From contig JAEXEN010000011.1 of assembly GCA_023400985.1 (NCBI GenBank), positions 39,017 through 103,016 on the forward strand: a DNA stretch of 64,000 nt. The letters run 5' to 3'. Made by a program: the position numbers and the translations under genes. This DNA is from Bacillota bacterium (GTDB lineage Bacteria > Bacillota > Clostridia > Christensenellales > CAG-138). The notes under the pieces are model-generated. The model worked only from the letters and a program-made list of their open reading frames with translations, was not told where the DNA came from and searched no databases. Of the stretch, positions 50,550 through 57,787 are shown one piece after another; the first letter of the stretch is position 1; each line of letters opens with the position of its first letter.

Positions 50550-51380
50550 CTAAAAGTTTTTAAGGTAACGCGATTTTATAAGCGCATAGGTTTCGTTGAG
50601 CTGCTTTACGTCGCGCCATGTGGAGCCTAGTTCCGCGTTCTTGCGGTTTGCGCCGTGATGGTCGCTGCCGCACGTCACAAACAAGCCGTACTGCTTTGCG
50701 AGCGAAACGAACAGGGAAATTTCCCCCTGTGTGGAAAGCGGATAATACGCTTCGATGCCGTCGAGACCGAAGCTACAAAGCATACCGGTCATCGCATGCA
50801 CGTCGGCGTTTAGCTTCTTTGGATGCGCAAGCACCGCAAGGCCGCCCGATTCGTGGATGAGCGAGATCACGTTTTGGGGCTCGGGCCGTATGCTTTCCAC
50901 ATAACCCGCGCCGCCGCGCTTTAGGTAACGGTCAAACGCGTTTCGCACGGTATCGGCATAGCCCGCGAGCATCAGTGCCCGCGCCAGATGCAGACGCGTG
51001 CCGTTGCCGCGGCTTTGCTCGATATAGGGCGTGATGTGAAATCCCGCTTTCTCGAGCTTTTTTACGATCTCGCCGTTTCGCTTGACGCGCCGCGCGGCCG
51101 CTTCCGCCTCGTGCGCTTTTATGCCGGGGTTTTCGATATCGATGCCGTAGCCCAAAATATGGAGCTCCGTTTCAAACTGCGCGTCGATCTCGATGGCGGG
51201 CAGCACGTCGATTTTGAGCGCACGACCGGCCTTAAGCGCTTCGCCGACGCCGGAAACGGTATCGTGGTCGGAAAGGGCGACGAGGGAAAGCCCCGCCTCC
51301 TTTGCGTTTTTAACAAGCTCGGAAGGGGAGTCCGTGCCGTCGGAGTAATAGGAATGCGCGTGCAGATCGTACCGGTCCAT
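50550..51380 (-). CDS. PHP domain phosphoesterase
   Basis: A 276-residue PHP family protein: YDLHAHSYYSDGTDSPSELV (HxH metal ligands), VALSDHDTVSGV (Asp/His ligands), a middle GGLAVLAHPKKL, and the C-terminal CGSDHHG. These residues bind a two- or three-metal centre. Relatives include 3',5'-nucleoside bisphosphate and RNA/DNA oligonucleotide phosphatases; the substrate cannot be fixed. The start at 51380 has TGAGG upstream and cuts off a non-homologous extension. It lies 60 bases after ftsH on the same strand. Confidence 0.88.
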   Translation of the reverse strand: MDRYDLHAHSYYSDGTDSPSELVKNAKEAGLSLVALSDHDTVSGVGEALKAGRALKIDVLPAIEIDAQFETELHILGYGIDIENPGIKAHEAEAAARRVKRNGEIVKKLEKAGFHITPYIEQSRGNGTRLHLARALMLAGYADTVRNAFDRYLKRGGAGYVESIRPEPQNVISLIHESGGLAVLAHPKKLNADVHAMTGMLCSFGLDGIEAYYPLSTQGEISLFVSLAKQYGLFVTCGSDHHGANRKNAELGSTWRDVKQLNETYALIKSRYLKNF

Positions 51381-51441
51381 GGTTTCCTCAACAATATGAT
51401 GCGGCCGGCGTATGCCGGCCGCATCGTATTTATCTTTCGTC

Positions 51442-53445
51442 TTAATGTTCGTCGGGGCTTTGCTGCTCAGAGCGCGCTTTGCGTTCGGACTTGATGCGCT
51501 CCCGCTCGAGCTTGTCGGCGGCCTCCACCTCGGCATCGGCCGTTTCAAGCTGATTGCGCTTGGCTGCAAAGGATGTGAGCTCCACTTCTTCGCCTTTGAA
51601 GAGCTTGTCAAACTCGTCGCCGTCGATGCGCTCGTATTCAAGAAGCGCCGCTACGACGCGCTCCATGGCCTCGCGGCTTTCCTCGATCACGCACTTGGCG
51701 CGGTCGAACTGCTCGGTCAAAATGCGCTTGATCTCCGCGTCCACACGCGCGGCGACCTGTTCGGAGTAATTGCGCTGGTGTCCCCAATCTTTGGCGATGA
51801 ACACCTCGGTATCGCCGCCTAAAAACACGGGGCCGATATCGTCGCTCATGCCGAACTCGATCACCATCTTGCGCGCAAGGTCGCTCGCCCGCTGCAGATC
51901 GTTGTATGCGCCGGTGCAGATATCGTCGAGAAACACGGTTTCGGCCACGCGGCCGCCGAGCATCATGGCGATCTCGTCCAAAATTTTACCGCGCGACATG
52001 TGGTTCATATCGTCGTCGGGAAGCGTCATGGTGTAACCGGCCGCTCTGCCGCGCGGGATGATGGAAACCTCGTGCACAGGGTCGCAGTTCTTCATCATCT
52101 TCGCGACGATGGCGTGACCCGCCTCGTGGTACGCGGTGATCTTCTTATCTTCCGCGGTGATGACGCGGCTCTTCTTCTCGGGGCCTACCATCACGCGAGT
52201 GATGGCTTCCTCAAGCTCGAGCATGCTGATCTTTTTCTTCTTGAATCGCGCCGTTAAAATGGCGGCCTCGTTGAGCACGTTTTCAAGGTCGGCGCCCGTG
52301 AAGCCGGCGGTGCGTTTGGCGAGCACGGCAAGGTCCACCTCGTCGGCGAACGGCTTGCCTTTGGCGTGTACGCGCAGGATGGCCTCACGGCCCTTCACGT
52401 CGGGGTAGTTCACGGTGATCTGCCTGTCGAAACGCCCGGGCCTTAAAAGCGCGGGGTCGAGTATGTCGGGGCGGTTGGTGGCGGCGAGTACGATGATGCC
52501 CTCGTTGAGGGCAAAACCGTCCATTTCGACCAGAAGCTGGTTGAGCGTCTGCTCGCGCTCGTCGTGGCCACCGCCTAAGCCTGCGCCGCGCTGGCGGCCC
52601 ACCGCGTCGATCTCATCGATGAAGATTACGGCGGGGGCGGTCTTCTTGGCGGTATTGAAAAGGTCCCTGACGCGGCTCGCGCCCACGCCTACGAACATTT
52701 CCACGAAGTCGGAACCGGAGATGGAGAAAAACGGCGCGTCCGCCTCGCCCGCTACGGCCTTTGCAAGGAGCGTTTTACCGGTGCCCGGAGGGCCTACGAG
52801 AAGCACCCCCTTGGGTATGCGCGCGCCCATTTCCGTGAAGCGGCGCGGGGAGCGCATGAACTCCACGACCTCTTTGAGCTCCTCTTTTTCCTCGTCTGCG
52901 CCCGCAACGTCGTCAAAAGTGACCCGGTTGTGTACATCCGGCGTGCGCGCGCGGCTCTTGCCGAAGCTCATCATCTGCTTGCCGCCGCCCTGCGATTGCA
53001 TCATGAAATAGTAGAAGAGGCCGAATGCCCCGAAGATAATGAGGTAGGGGAGGATGATCTCCCAAATGCTGGGATCGGGCGGCAAACTGCTGTTTGAAAC
53101 GAAGCCGTAATCGAGCGACGTGATCGTATCCGCCGGTACGCCGAGTTTTTCGGCGCGAATCACCGCCACGTCCTTGGCATATTGCTCTACCGAAGGAAGT
53201 ATCACATAAAAGTCGAACTTGGTCGGGAAGGATTTCTCGGGAATCTCGGTACCGACTTTGAGGCCGATGAGCGTCGTTTCGGTAATATCGACCTTTTTGA
53301 CTTGCTCCTGCCGCACGAGATCGAGAAAATCGTTATAGGTAAGCTCCTTTTCCGCCGTATCGGACGACGGAAAGCTGATAAGCAAAGCTATGATGATACC
53401 CAAAATCAGGATATAAATCAGCGGCGTTTTATAATTCCGTTTCAA
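51442..53445 (-). CDS. ftsH: ATP-dependent zinc metalloprotease FtsH
   Basis: A 667-residue membrane protease. Two N-terminal helices (PLIYILILGIIIALLISF and WEIILPYLIIFGAFGLFYYF) flank an outside domain of about 90 residues. The AAA domain has Walker A GPPGTGKT, Walker B VIFIDEIDAVG and the SRH NRPDILDPALLRPGRFD. The protease zinc site is HEAGH. It degrades misfolded or regulatory membrane and cytoplasmic proteins. The start is TTG at 53445, with GGGAGG upstream; a nearby ATG is out of frame. A sigma-A promoter lies about 90 bases upstream. Confidence 0.97.
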   Translation of the reverse strand: MKRNYKTPLIYILILGIIIALLISFPSSDTAEKELTYNDFLDLVRQEQVKKVDITETTLIGLKVGTEIPEKSFPTKFDFYVILPSVEQYAKDVAVIRAEKLGVPADTITSLDYGFVSNSSLPPDPSIWEIILPYLIIFGAFGLFYYFMMQSQGGGKQMMSFGKSRARTPDVHNRVTFDDVAGADEEKEELKEVVEFMRSPRRFTEMGARIPKGVLLVGPPGTGKTLLAKAVAGEADAPFFSISGSDFVEMFVGVGASRVRDLFNTAKKTAPAVIFIDEIDAVGRQRGAGLGGGHDEREQTLNQLLVEMDGFALNEGIIVLAATNRPDILDPALLRPGRFDRQITVNYPDVKGREAILRVHAKGKPFADEVDLAVLAKRTAGFTGADLENVLNEAAILTARFKKKKISMLELEEAITRVMVGPEKKSRVITAEDKKITAYHEAGHAIVAKMMKNCDPVHEVSIIPRGRAAGYTMTLPDDDMNHMSRGKILDEIAMMLGGRVAETVFLDDICTGAYNDLQRASDLARKMVIEFGMSDDIGPVFLGGDTEVFIAKDWGHQRNYSEQVAARVDAEIKRILTEQFDRAKCVIEESREAMERVVAALLEYERIDGDEFDKLFKGEEVELTSFAAKRNQLETADAEVEAADKLERERIKSERKARSEQQSPDEH

Positions 53446-53537
53446 ACCATGTCCTCCCGAAATAAGTATGCAACCAGCATACCCACATTTTGCGTACAAA
53501 AGGGCGAAAAAACAATTTCTCGCCTATTTTCCTAACA

Positions 53538-53566
53538 ATAGTATCACATAATTTTTTAGTATTCAA
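53538..53566 (-). promoter_or_regulatory. Promoter of ftsH
   Basis: On the minus strand, TTGAAT (53566-53561) and TACTAT (53543-53538) are separated by 17 bases. Confidence 0.65.
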
Positions 53567-53624
53567 ATCATTAATCGGAAGCCATCGTGAAAAAAGCGTG
53601 AAGACGCTTCGCTTTCGCGCATGT

Positions 53625-53915
53625 GCCGTTCCGTCACATGCGCGAGGGGCCGCTGCGGCAGGTTTTTCAGGAAGTGCCTGTTCGTACCTCACGGCCGGCA
53701 CTTCCTGCAAGGAAAGAAAAGCTCCGCTTTTCATCCGTTTCGGCACGCAAGGCCGCAGGCCTTGGCCCGGAGGGCCCCGGCTTTGCCGGACGCGCGCATG
53801 TCGCCGAAGCCGGAACAAATCAAGGGGCGCGGCCCCTTAATGATCCCTAGAGTTCGGGAGCTTCGGCCCCCGGACCCCTCGGAACGGCTTTAGCCGTTCC
53901 GCAAGGATGGGTGCG
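53625..53915 (-). repeat. Dispersed intergenic repeat, copy D (full length)
   Basis: Inverse-orientation copy: CTTTTCATCCGTTTCGGCAC, GCAAGGCCGCAGGCCTTGGC, GGCCCCGGCTTTGCCGGACG, CATGTCGCCGAAGCCGG, then GGGGCGCGGCCCCTTAATGA and CCTCGGAACGGCTTTAGCCG. It lies between ftsH and the divergent PadR gene. Confidence 0.8.
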
Positions 53916-53930
53916 AGTATATCGTTTTTG

Positions 53931-54012
53931 TTGTAGGGCGGGATGATTTCATCCCGCCTCGTGTTACCGCCGATGCTGCAATCCCCTTAGGGGCGAATCG
54001 TATCCGCCCGCG
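53931..54012. repeat. Two short palindromic intergenic repeats in tandem
   Basis: TTGTAGGGCGGGATGATTTC followed by ATCCCGCC is a nearly perfect palindrome (53931-53958), the reverse of 39030-39060. TAGGGGCGAATCGTATCCGC (53989-54008) is a second, related one. Confidence 0.6.
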
Positions 54013-54116
54013 GGGTCCGAACACCATCTGTCATTTTGAGCGAAGCGAGAAATCCCCCGCATGGAGCCTCCAAAAATTGAGTTGCACAATATCGTGAAAT
54101 TTTTAATATTTTAGTA

Positions 54117-54146
54117 TTGACGTTACTGTGTTACGTACAGTATAAT
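54117..54146 (+). promoter_or_regulatory. PadR promoter with overlapping dyad operator
   Basis: TTGACG at 54117-54122 and TATAAT at 54141-54146 are 18 bases apart. Between them, TACTGT (54124-54129) and ACAGTA (54137-54142) form a perfect dyad with a 7-base spacer that overlaps the -10. This position suits autorepression by the PadR protein. Confidence 0.55.
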
Positions 54147-54167
54147 GTGCTCATTGGAGGTGATCGC

Positions 54168-54506
54168 GTGCATGAAACGGAGGATCTGCTGCTTTCGCTG
54201 GTAACGGAGCTCAGGCGCGGGACGCTGGTGCTTTGCGTGCTCGGCTGCACCAAGGAGCCCGCTTACGGTTACGCGCTGCAAAAGCGTTTAAGCGAGATCG
54301 GCGTGGATGCGGAGGCAAATACGCTGTATCCGCTCCTGAGACGGCTTGAAAAGCAGGGGCTTTTAATAAGCTCGTGGGAATTGAACGAGCCCAAACCGCG
54401 CAAATATTACGCGCGGACGGCGGAGGGCGAAGCGCTTTATCAACGCCTTAAAACATTCTGGGGAGAATTTTCCATCAGCGTGACGAATCTTTTATCGGAG
54501 GAATAA
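54168..54506 (+). CDS. PadR family transcriptional regulator
   Basis: A 112-residue winged-helix regulator: RRGTLVLCVLGCTKEPAYGY, ALQKRLSEIGVDAEANTLYP, LLRRLEKQGLLISSWELN and PRKYYARTAEGEALYQRLK, the PadR signature. The start is GTG at 54168 with TTGGAGGTG upstream. Its stop is one base before the next gene, a HAAS-domain membrane protein. PadR-HAAS gene pairs are common and usually respond to cell-envelope stress or antibiotics. A dyad over its promoter suggests autoregulation. Confidence 0.9.
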   Translation: MHETEDLLLSLVTELRRGTLVLCVLGCTKEPAYGYALQKRLSEIGVDAEANTLYPLLRRLEKQGLLISSWELNEPKPRKYYARTAEGEALYQRLKTFWGEFSISVTNLLSEE

Positions 54507-54507
54507 A

Positions 54508-55521
54508 ATGGAAAGCGAACAGGTATTTATTCAGGACATGATCGAGCGCTACGTCTTTCAGGCGTCGCGCCACATGCCACGCGCCGGCCGCGAAGACGCG
54601 GCGCGGGAGCTTCGCGCGCTTATAAACGATATGCTTGCGGAGCGCGCAAACGGCCTGCCGCCTACGAAAAAGCAGCTCGAGGCGGTGTTCGTGGAGCTGG
54701 GCTCGCCTAAAGAGCTCGGCGCGAAATACAGGGGCACGGAAGGGCGGGTGCTCATCGGTCCGGCGATCTACCCGCTCTACATAAAGATCGTGAAGATCGT
54801 AGCGATCGTGGTGCCCTCCGCGCTCGCCGTGGCGATGTTCATCCAAACGATCTTGGGCGAGCTATACTGGTACGCGGCCATAGGGCAGTGGTTTGCGGGC
54901 ACCTTCACCGGCTTGTTCACAGCCTTGGGGGTCATCACGTTCATCTTTGCGGTACTCGAATACAAAGAAGTAAAGCTTGACGATATCGATCTCGATACGC
55001 AGGCGGGTCCGTTCGACCTGCCGCCCGTTCAAAAGGAGCCCGAGCGCCCGGCAAGCCTCGCGGGGGTCGTCGCCTCCGTCGTATTAACGCTGCTGTTTTC
55101 GCTGCTGTTCGCGTTCACGCCAAACCTCTTTTCCTTTTATACGCCGGATAGCTTTATCCCTCTATTCCATGCTGCGCGCGTGCAGGAGCTCATCCCCGTT
55201 GTCTTGATCCTCATGGTGATGCAGATAGGCAGAGAAGTCTACCGCTATCTCGATGCGCCGCACGGGGCACGCCCGTTTGCCATCGTCACCGTGTTGAGTG
55301 CCGCATGCCTTTTTATGAACTTTATCGTATTCGGCGACGGCACAGTATGGAATGCGAGCTTTTTACAGGATGCGCTGAAGTACTTTAACGTGACTGAGCC
55401 TATGTTTGGCGTGATTTGGGAAAACTTCACCCGCTACTTCCCGCTCCTGCTTATCTTTGCATTCGTGCTGGAAACGGGAACGAACGCGGGGAAGATGCTC
55501 AACAAGAAAAAAGCGGCATAA
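54508..55521 (+). CDS. HAAS-domain membrane protein, partner of PadR regulator
   Basis: A 337-residue protein. The N-terminal 80 residues form a HAAS signalling domain (MIERYVFQASRHMPRAGRED, then FVELGSPKELGAKYRG). Six or so transmembrane helices follow (for example IVKIVAIVVPSALAVAMFIQ, LFTALGVITFIFAVLEY and ASVVLTLLFSLLFAF). HAAS domains occur next to PadR regulators and are thought to link membrane events to them. The start has GGAGGAAT upstream, at the end of the padR gene. The function is not known. Confidence 0.8.
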   Translation: MESEQVFIQDMIERYVFQASRHMPRAGREDAARELRALINDMLAERANGLPPTKKQLEAVFVELGSPKELGAKYRGTEGRVLIGPAIYPLYIKIVKIVAIVVPSALAVAMFIQTILGELYWYAAIGQWFAGTFTGLFTALGVITFIFAVLEYKEVKLDDIDLDTQAGPFDLPPVQKEPERPASLAGVVASVVLTLLFSLLFAFTPNLFSFYTPDSFIPLFHAARVQELIPVVLILMVMQIGREVYRYLDAPHGARPFAIVTVLSAACLFMNFIVFGDGTVWNASFLQDALKYFNVTEPMFGVIWENFTRYFPLLLIFAFVLETGTNAGKMLNKKKAA

Positions 55522-55576
55522 GCCGCTTTGCGGTCAAACAAGCGGTCTCAGGCCGCTTGTTTGTTAGCTGTTATAC

Positions 55577-56296
55577 CTATCCCAGGTGCAGCGCTTTAAT
55601 TTTTGCGACGATCTCTTCGCTAAAGTCCGCAGGGTCCTTCCCACGCCGTTTCATACGCGCTTCCGCTTTGCCGTTCCAGTAGAGGATTGCGGTGTCAAGG
55701 GGAATGTTCTCCGCGTCGTAGATGCGGATGGTCGGAAGAATTGATTTGCCGCAAGCCGAAAGCTCCGCCCGCAGCCGCTTTATCTTTTCGATCAGTCCGC
55801 CTCCGTTTTCGTTGGTCAGCGCAACGGCAATATCCGCGCCGACGCCTATCCTGAATGGGGATGCCTCAAATGCAGTCATGGGTATCATCCTTTCCGTTTG
55901 TTTTGTAAGGTAAGTAAATTCGCGCAGCATGTTTTCCACGCTGATATCGCTTGGCGCCTTTTGACTTAACTCCGAAGAAAAGCCGTGCAGGAGCCGGTTG
56001 GTCTCCCTCGCCTCCAAAAGTGCGCGGTCGCTTTGTTCGATGCGCTTTTGAAGCCTTTGCCAAAAGCCCGAATCATCGCCCCTGAGCAATGCGGCGATCT
56101 CCTGCACGCCAAAGGATAGACGGCGCAGCAGGAGTATGACCTCCAGCCTGCGAAGCTGGGTTTGGTCGTATTCCCTGTAGCGCGAGCCGTCTTTCCGGCA
56201 GGACTGCAATATCCCCACCTCTTCGTAGAAGCGGAGCGTCCGCGCGGAAATTCGGTATCGTTCTGATACGGCTTTGATAGACAGCTTTTGTTCCAT
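55577..56296 (-). CDS. MerR family regulator with FlhA-like C-terminal domain
   Basis: A 239-residue protein. Residues 1-75 form a MerR winged helix (LSIKAVSERYRISARTLRFY, EEVGILQSCRKDGSRYREYD), and 75-110 a dimerising helix. Residues 147-215 (SPFRIGVGADIAVALTNENG, GGLIEKIKRLRAELSACGKS, ILPTIRIYDAENIPLDTAIL) resemble the segment of the flagellar/type III export protein FlhA (FHIPEP family) that contains the GGDLLDRI and PPIRIRDN patterns. No flagellar gene is nearby. The domain may serve as a ligand- or partner-binding module. The start at 56296 has GAGG upstream. Confidence 0.8.
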   Translation of the reverse strand: MEQKLSIKAVSERYRISARTLRFYEEVGILQSCRKDGSRYREYDQTQLRRLEVILLLRRLSFGVQEIAALLRGDDSGFWQRLQKRIEQSDRALLEARETNRLLHGFSSELSQKAPSDISVENMLREFTYLTKQTERMIPMTAFEASPFRIGVGADIAVALTNENGGGLIEKIKRLRAELSACGKSILPTIRIYDAENIPLDTAILYWNGKAEARMKRRGKDPADFSEEIVAKIKALHLG

Positions 56297-56450
56297 GCTC
56301 TTACCTCGTTGAAGGATGGCCATCCCGCCATACCAACATAGCACCTTCCGCTGCGGAAAAGTCAACGGTGTTTCTGAAAATTTTTACGTAAAAGGTTTTT
56401 TGTTTCCCGCGGCGAATATAGCATAAAATTACATTTCTTCGGAGACGGGT

Positions 56451-57440
56451 ATGATAAGCAGGACGAAATATAAGCTGGCGCCGGACGAGGTCAAAGCGCT
56501 TTTTGCGCAAAACGGCATCGCGGGCGTGACGGGTGTCGCTCCTCTTGGAGCGGGCGAATACAACGCCGTATTCAGCGCCACCGGGCCCGATCAAAAAGAA
56601 TACGCCGTCAAGATCGCGCCCCCATCCACGGCTGCCGTGATGACCTTGGAGAGGGACATGATGGCGGCGGAGATGTTCTGGTATCAAAAGATACGCGAGC
56701 ATACCTCCATACGCGTGCCGGAGGTCTACGTAACGGACTTTGCGAAGGAAAAGCTGCCGGCCGATTATTTTATCATGGAAAAGCTAAACGGTACGCAGCT
56801 CGACCAAACCGAGTTTACCGGTGCGGAAAAGGCGGAGTCCGCGCTGATCCTCGCCAAGATGGCGGCGAAGGTCCATACGATCAAAAACGACCGCTTCGGC
56901 TATGTGCAAAATGGCCTCCAAGATACCTGGTATTTGGCGATACGAGCCATGGTATCGGCCGTTTTAGCCGATTGCAAACGGGTGCACAGGCGCACGCTGC
57001 GCGGGGAAAAGCTCCTAAGGCTCATCGATAAGAATAAGGCGGTTTTGGAGAAAGCCGAATGCTGTATGGTGAATTTCGACCTTTGGCCGCCCAACGTCAT
57101 GTGCTCGCGCGAAAACGGTGAAATACACTACGCGTGGCTCGACCCCGAGCGCAGCTTCTGGGGCGACCGCATTTGCGATTTCGTCTGTCTGGAAACCATG
57201 CTGCCGCTCGAAAAGAAAACGGCAAGCCTCGACGCCTACAACGCGGCCGCCGAAAAACCGGTTCTCGCCACAGGGGACGAACGGATACGCTATGCGGTGG
57301 GCCTTGGTTATCTTGCGCTCATCATGGAGGCGGAAAAATACTTCCGCTATACGCCGTTTCACTACGGCTGGTGGCGCAACGTGGGCGCAAGCTCCGTGTT
57401 CTTCAAGCAGGCGTTTTCGATATTGGAGCATGAAGGATAA
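56451..57440 (+). CDS. Aminoglycoside phosphotransferase-fold kinase
   Basis: A 329-residue protein of the APH/choline-kinase-like fold. The N-lobe has GVAPLGAGEYNAVFSATGP and EYAVKIAPPSTAAVM (ATP lysine). The catalytic loop is MVNFDLWPPNVM, where the usual His-Gly-Asp is Asn-Phe-Asp; the catalytic Asp and the later Asn remain. WLDPERSFWGDRICDF follows as the metal-binding segment. The substrate may be a small alcohol or antibiotic; resistance is not implied. The start has GGAGACGG upstream. It is divergent from the MerR gene, sharing a short spacer, so it may be its target. Confidence 0.82.
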   Translation: MISRTKYKLAPDEVKALFAQNGIAGVTGVAPLGAGEYNAVFSATGPDQKEYAVKIAPPSTAAVMTLERDMMAAEMFWYQKIREHTSIRVPEVYVTDFAKEKLPADYFIMEKLNGTQLDQTEFTGAEKAESALILAKMAAKVHTIKNDRFGYVQNGLQDTWYLAIRAMVSAVLADCKRVHRRTLRGEKLLRLIDKNKAVLEKAECCMVNFDLWPPNVMCSRENGEIHYAWLDPERSFWGDRICDFVCLETMLPLEKKTASLDAYNAAAEKPVLATGDERIRYAVGLGYLALIMEAEKYFRYTPFHYGWWRNVGASSVFFKQAFSILEHEG

Positions 57441-57461
57441 CGTAAAACGGGCAATCGCCTC

Positions 57462-57490
57462 TTTACAAAATCGAAAATTCTGCATATAAT
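57462..57490 (+). promoter_or_regulatory. Promoter of ileS
   Basis: TTTACA at 57462-57467 and consensus TATAAT at 57485-57490, 17 bases apart, shortly before the T-box leader. Confidence 0.75.
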
Positions 57491-57510
57491 TTCTCTATAT
57501 TCATTTTTAA

Positions 57511-57755
57511 AGTGCCGAGTGGGACACACGGCGGAGAAAGAGGCCCAAGAGAGCCGCGGCAAAGGTGCAAGCGCGGCGGCAGTTCTTTTCCGCACGCATC
57601 ACCCATGAGCGCCTCGCGGAACATGTCATGTAAGTATGCGGGGACGTGCTCCTCACGTTACAGGGGGTCGAGAGGACGCAAGGCTTTTCTTTTGCGTCAA
57701 ATCGGGTGGTACCGCGCGAGTTTACCGCGTCCCGTATTCGGGGCGCGGTTTTTGT
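57511..57755 (+). promoter_or_regulatory. T-box riboswitch controlling ileS
   Basis: The diagnostic T-box GGGTGGTACCGCG lies at 57704-57716, with TGGT as the bases that read the uncharged tRNA acceptor end. A terminator follows: ACCGCGTCCCG (57724-57734) pairs with CGGGGCGCGGT (57739-57749), then TTTT. In stem I, ATC followed by A at 57598-57601 is a plausible isoleucine specifier codon. Uncharged tRNA-Ile should allow antitermination. Confidence 0.92.
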
Positions 57756-57787
57756 ATACTCTATTTACTTGACAGGAGTTCATCAGC

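Noticed and set aside
53625..53893. Small open frames within the dispersed repeats
   Set aside because: Similar-looking short frames appear in several repeat copies (for example CRSVTCARGRC-like translations), but they differ in frame and length between copies, lack ribosome sites, and derive from the GC-rich hairpins.
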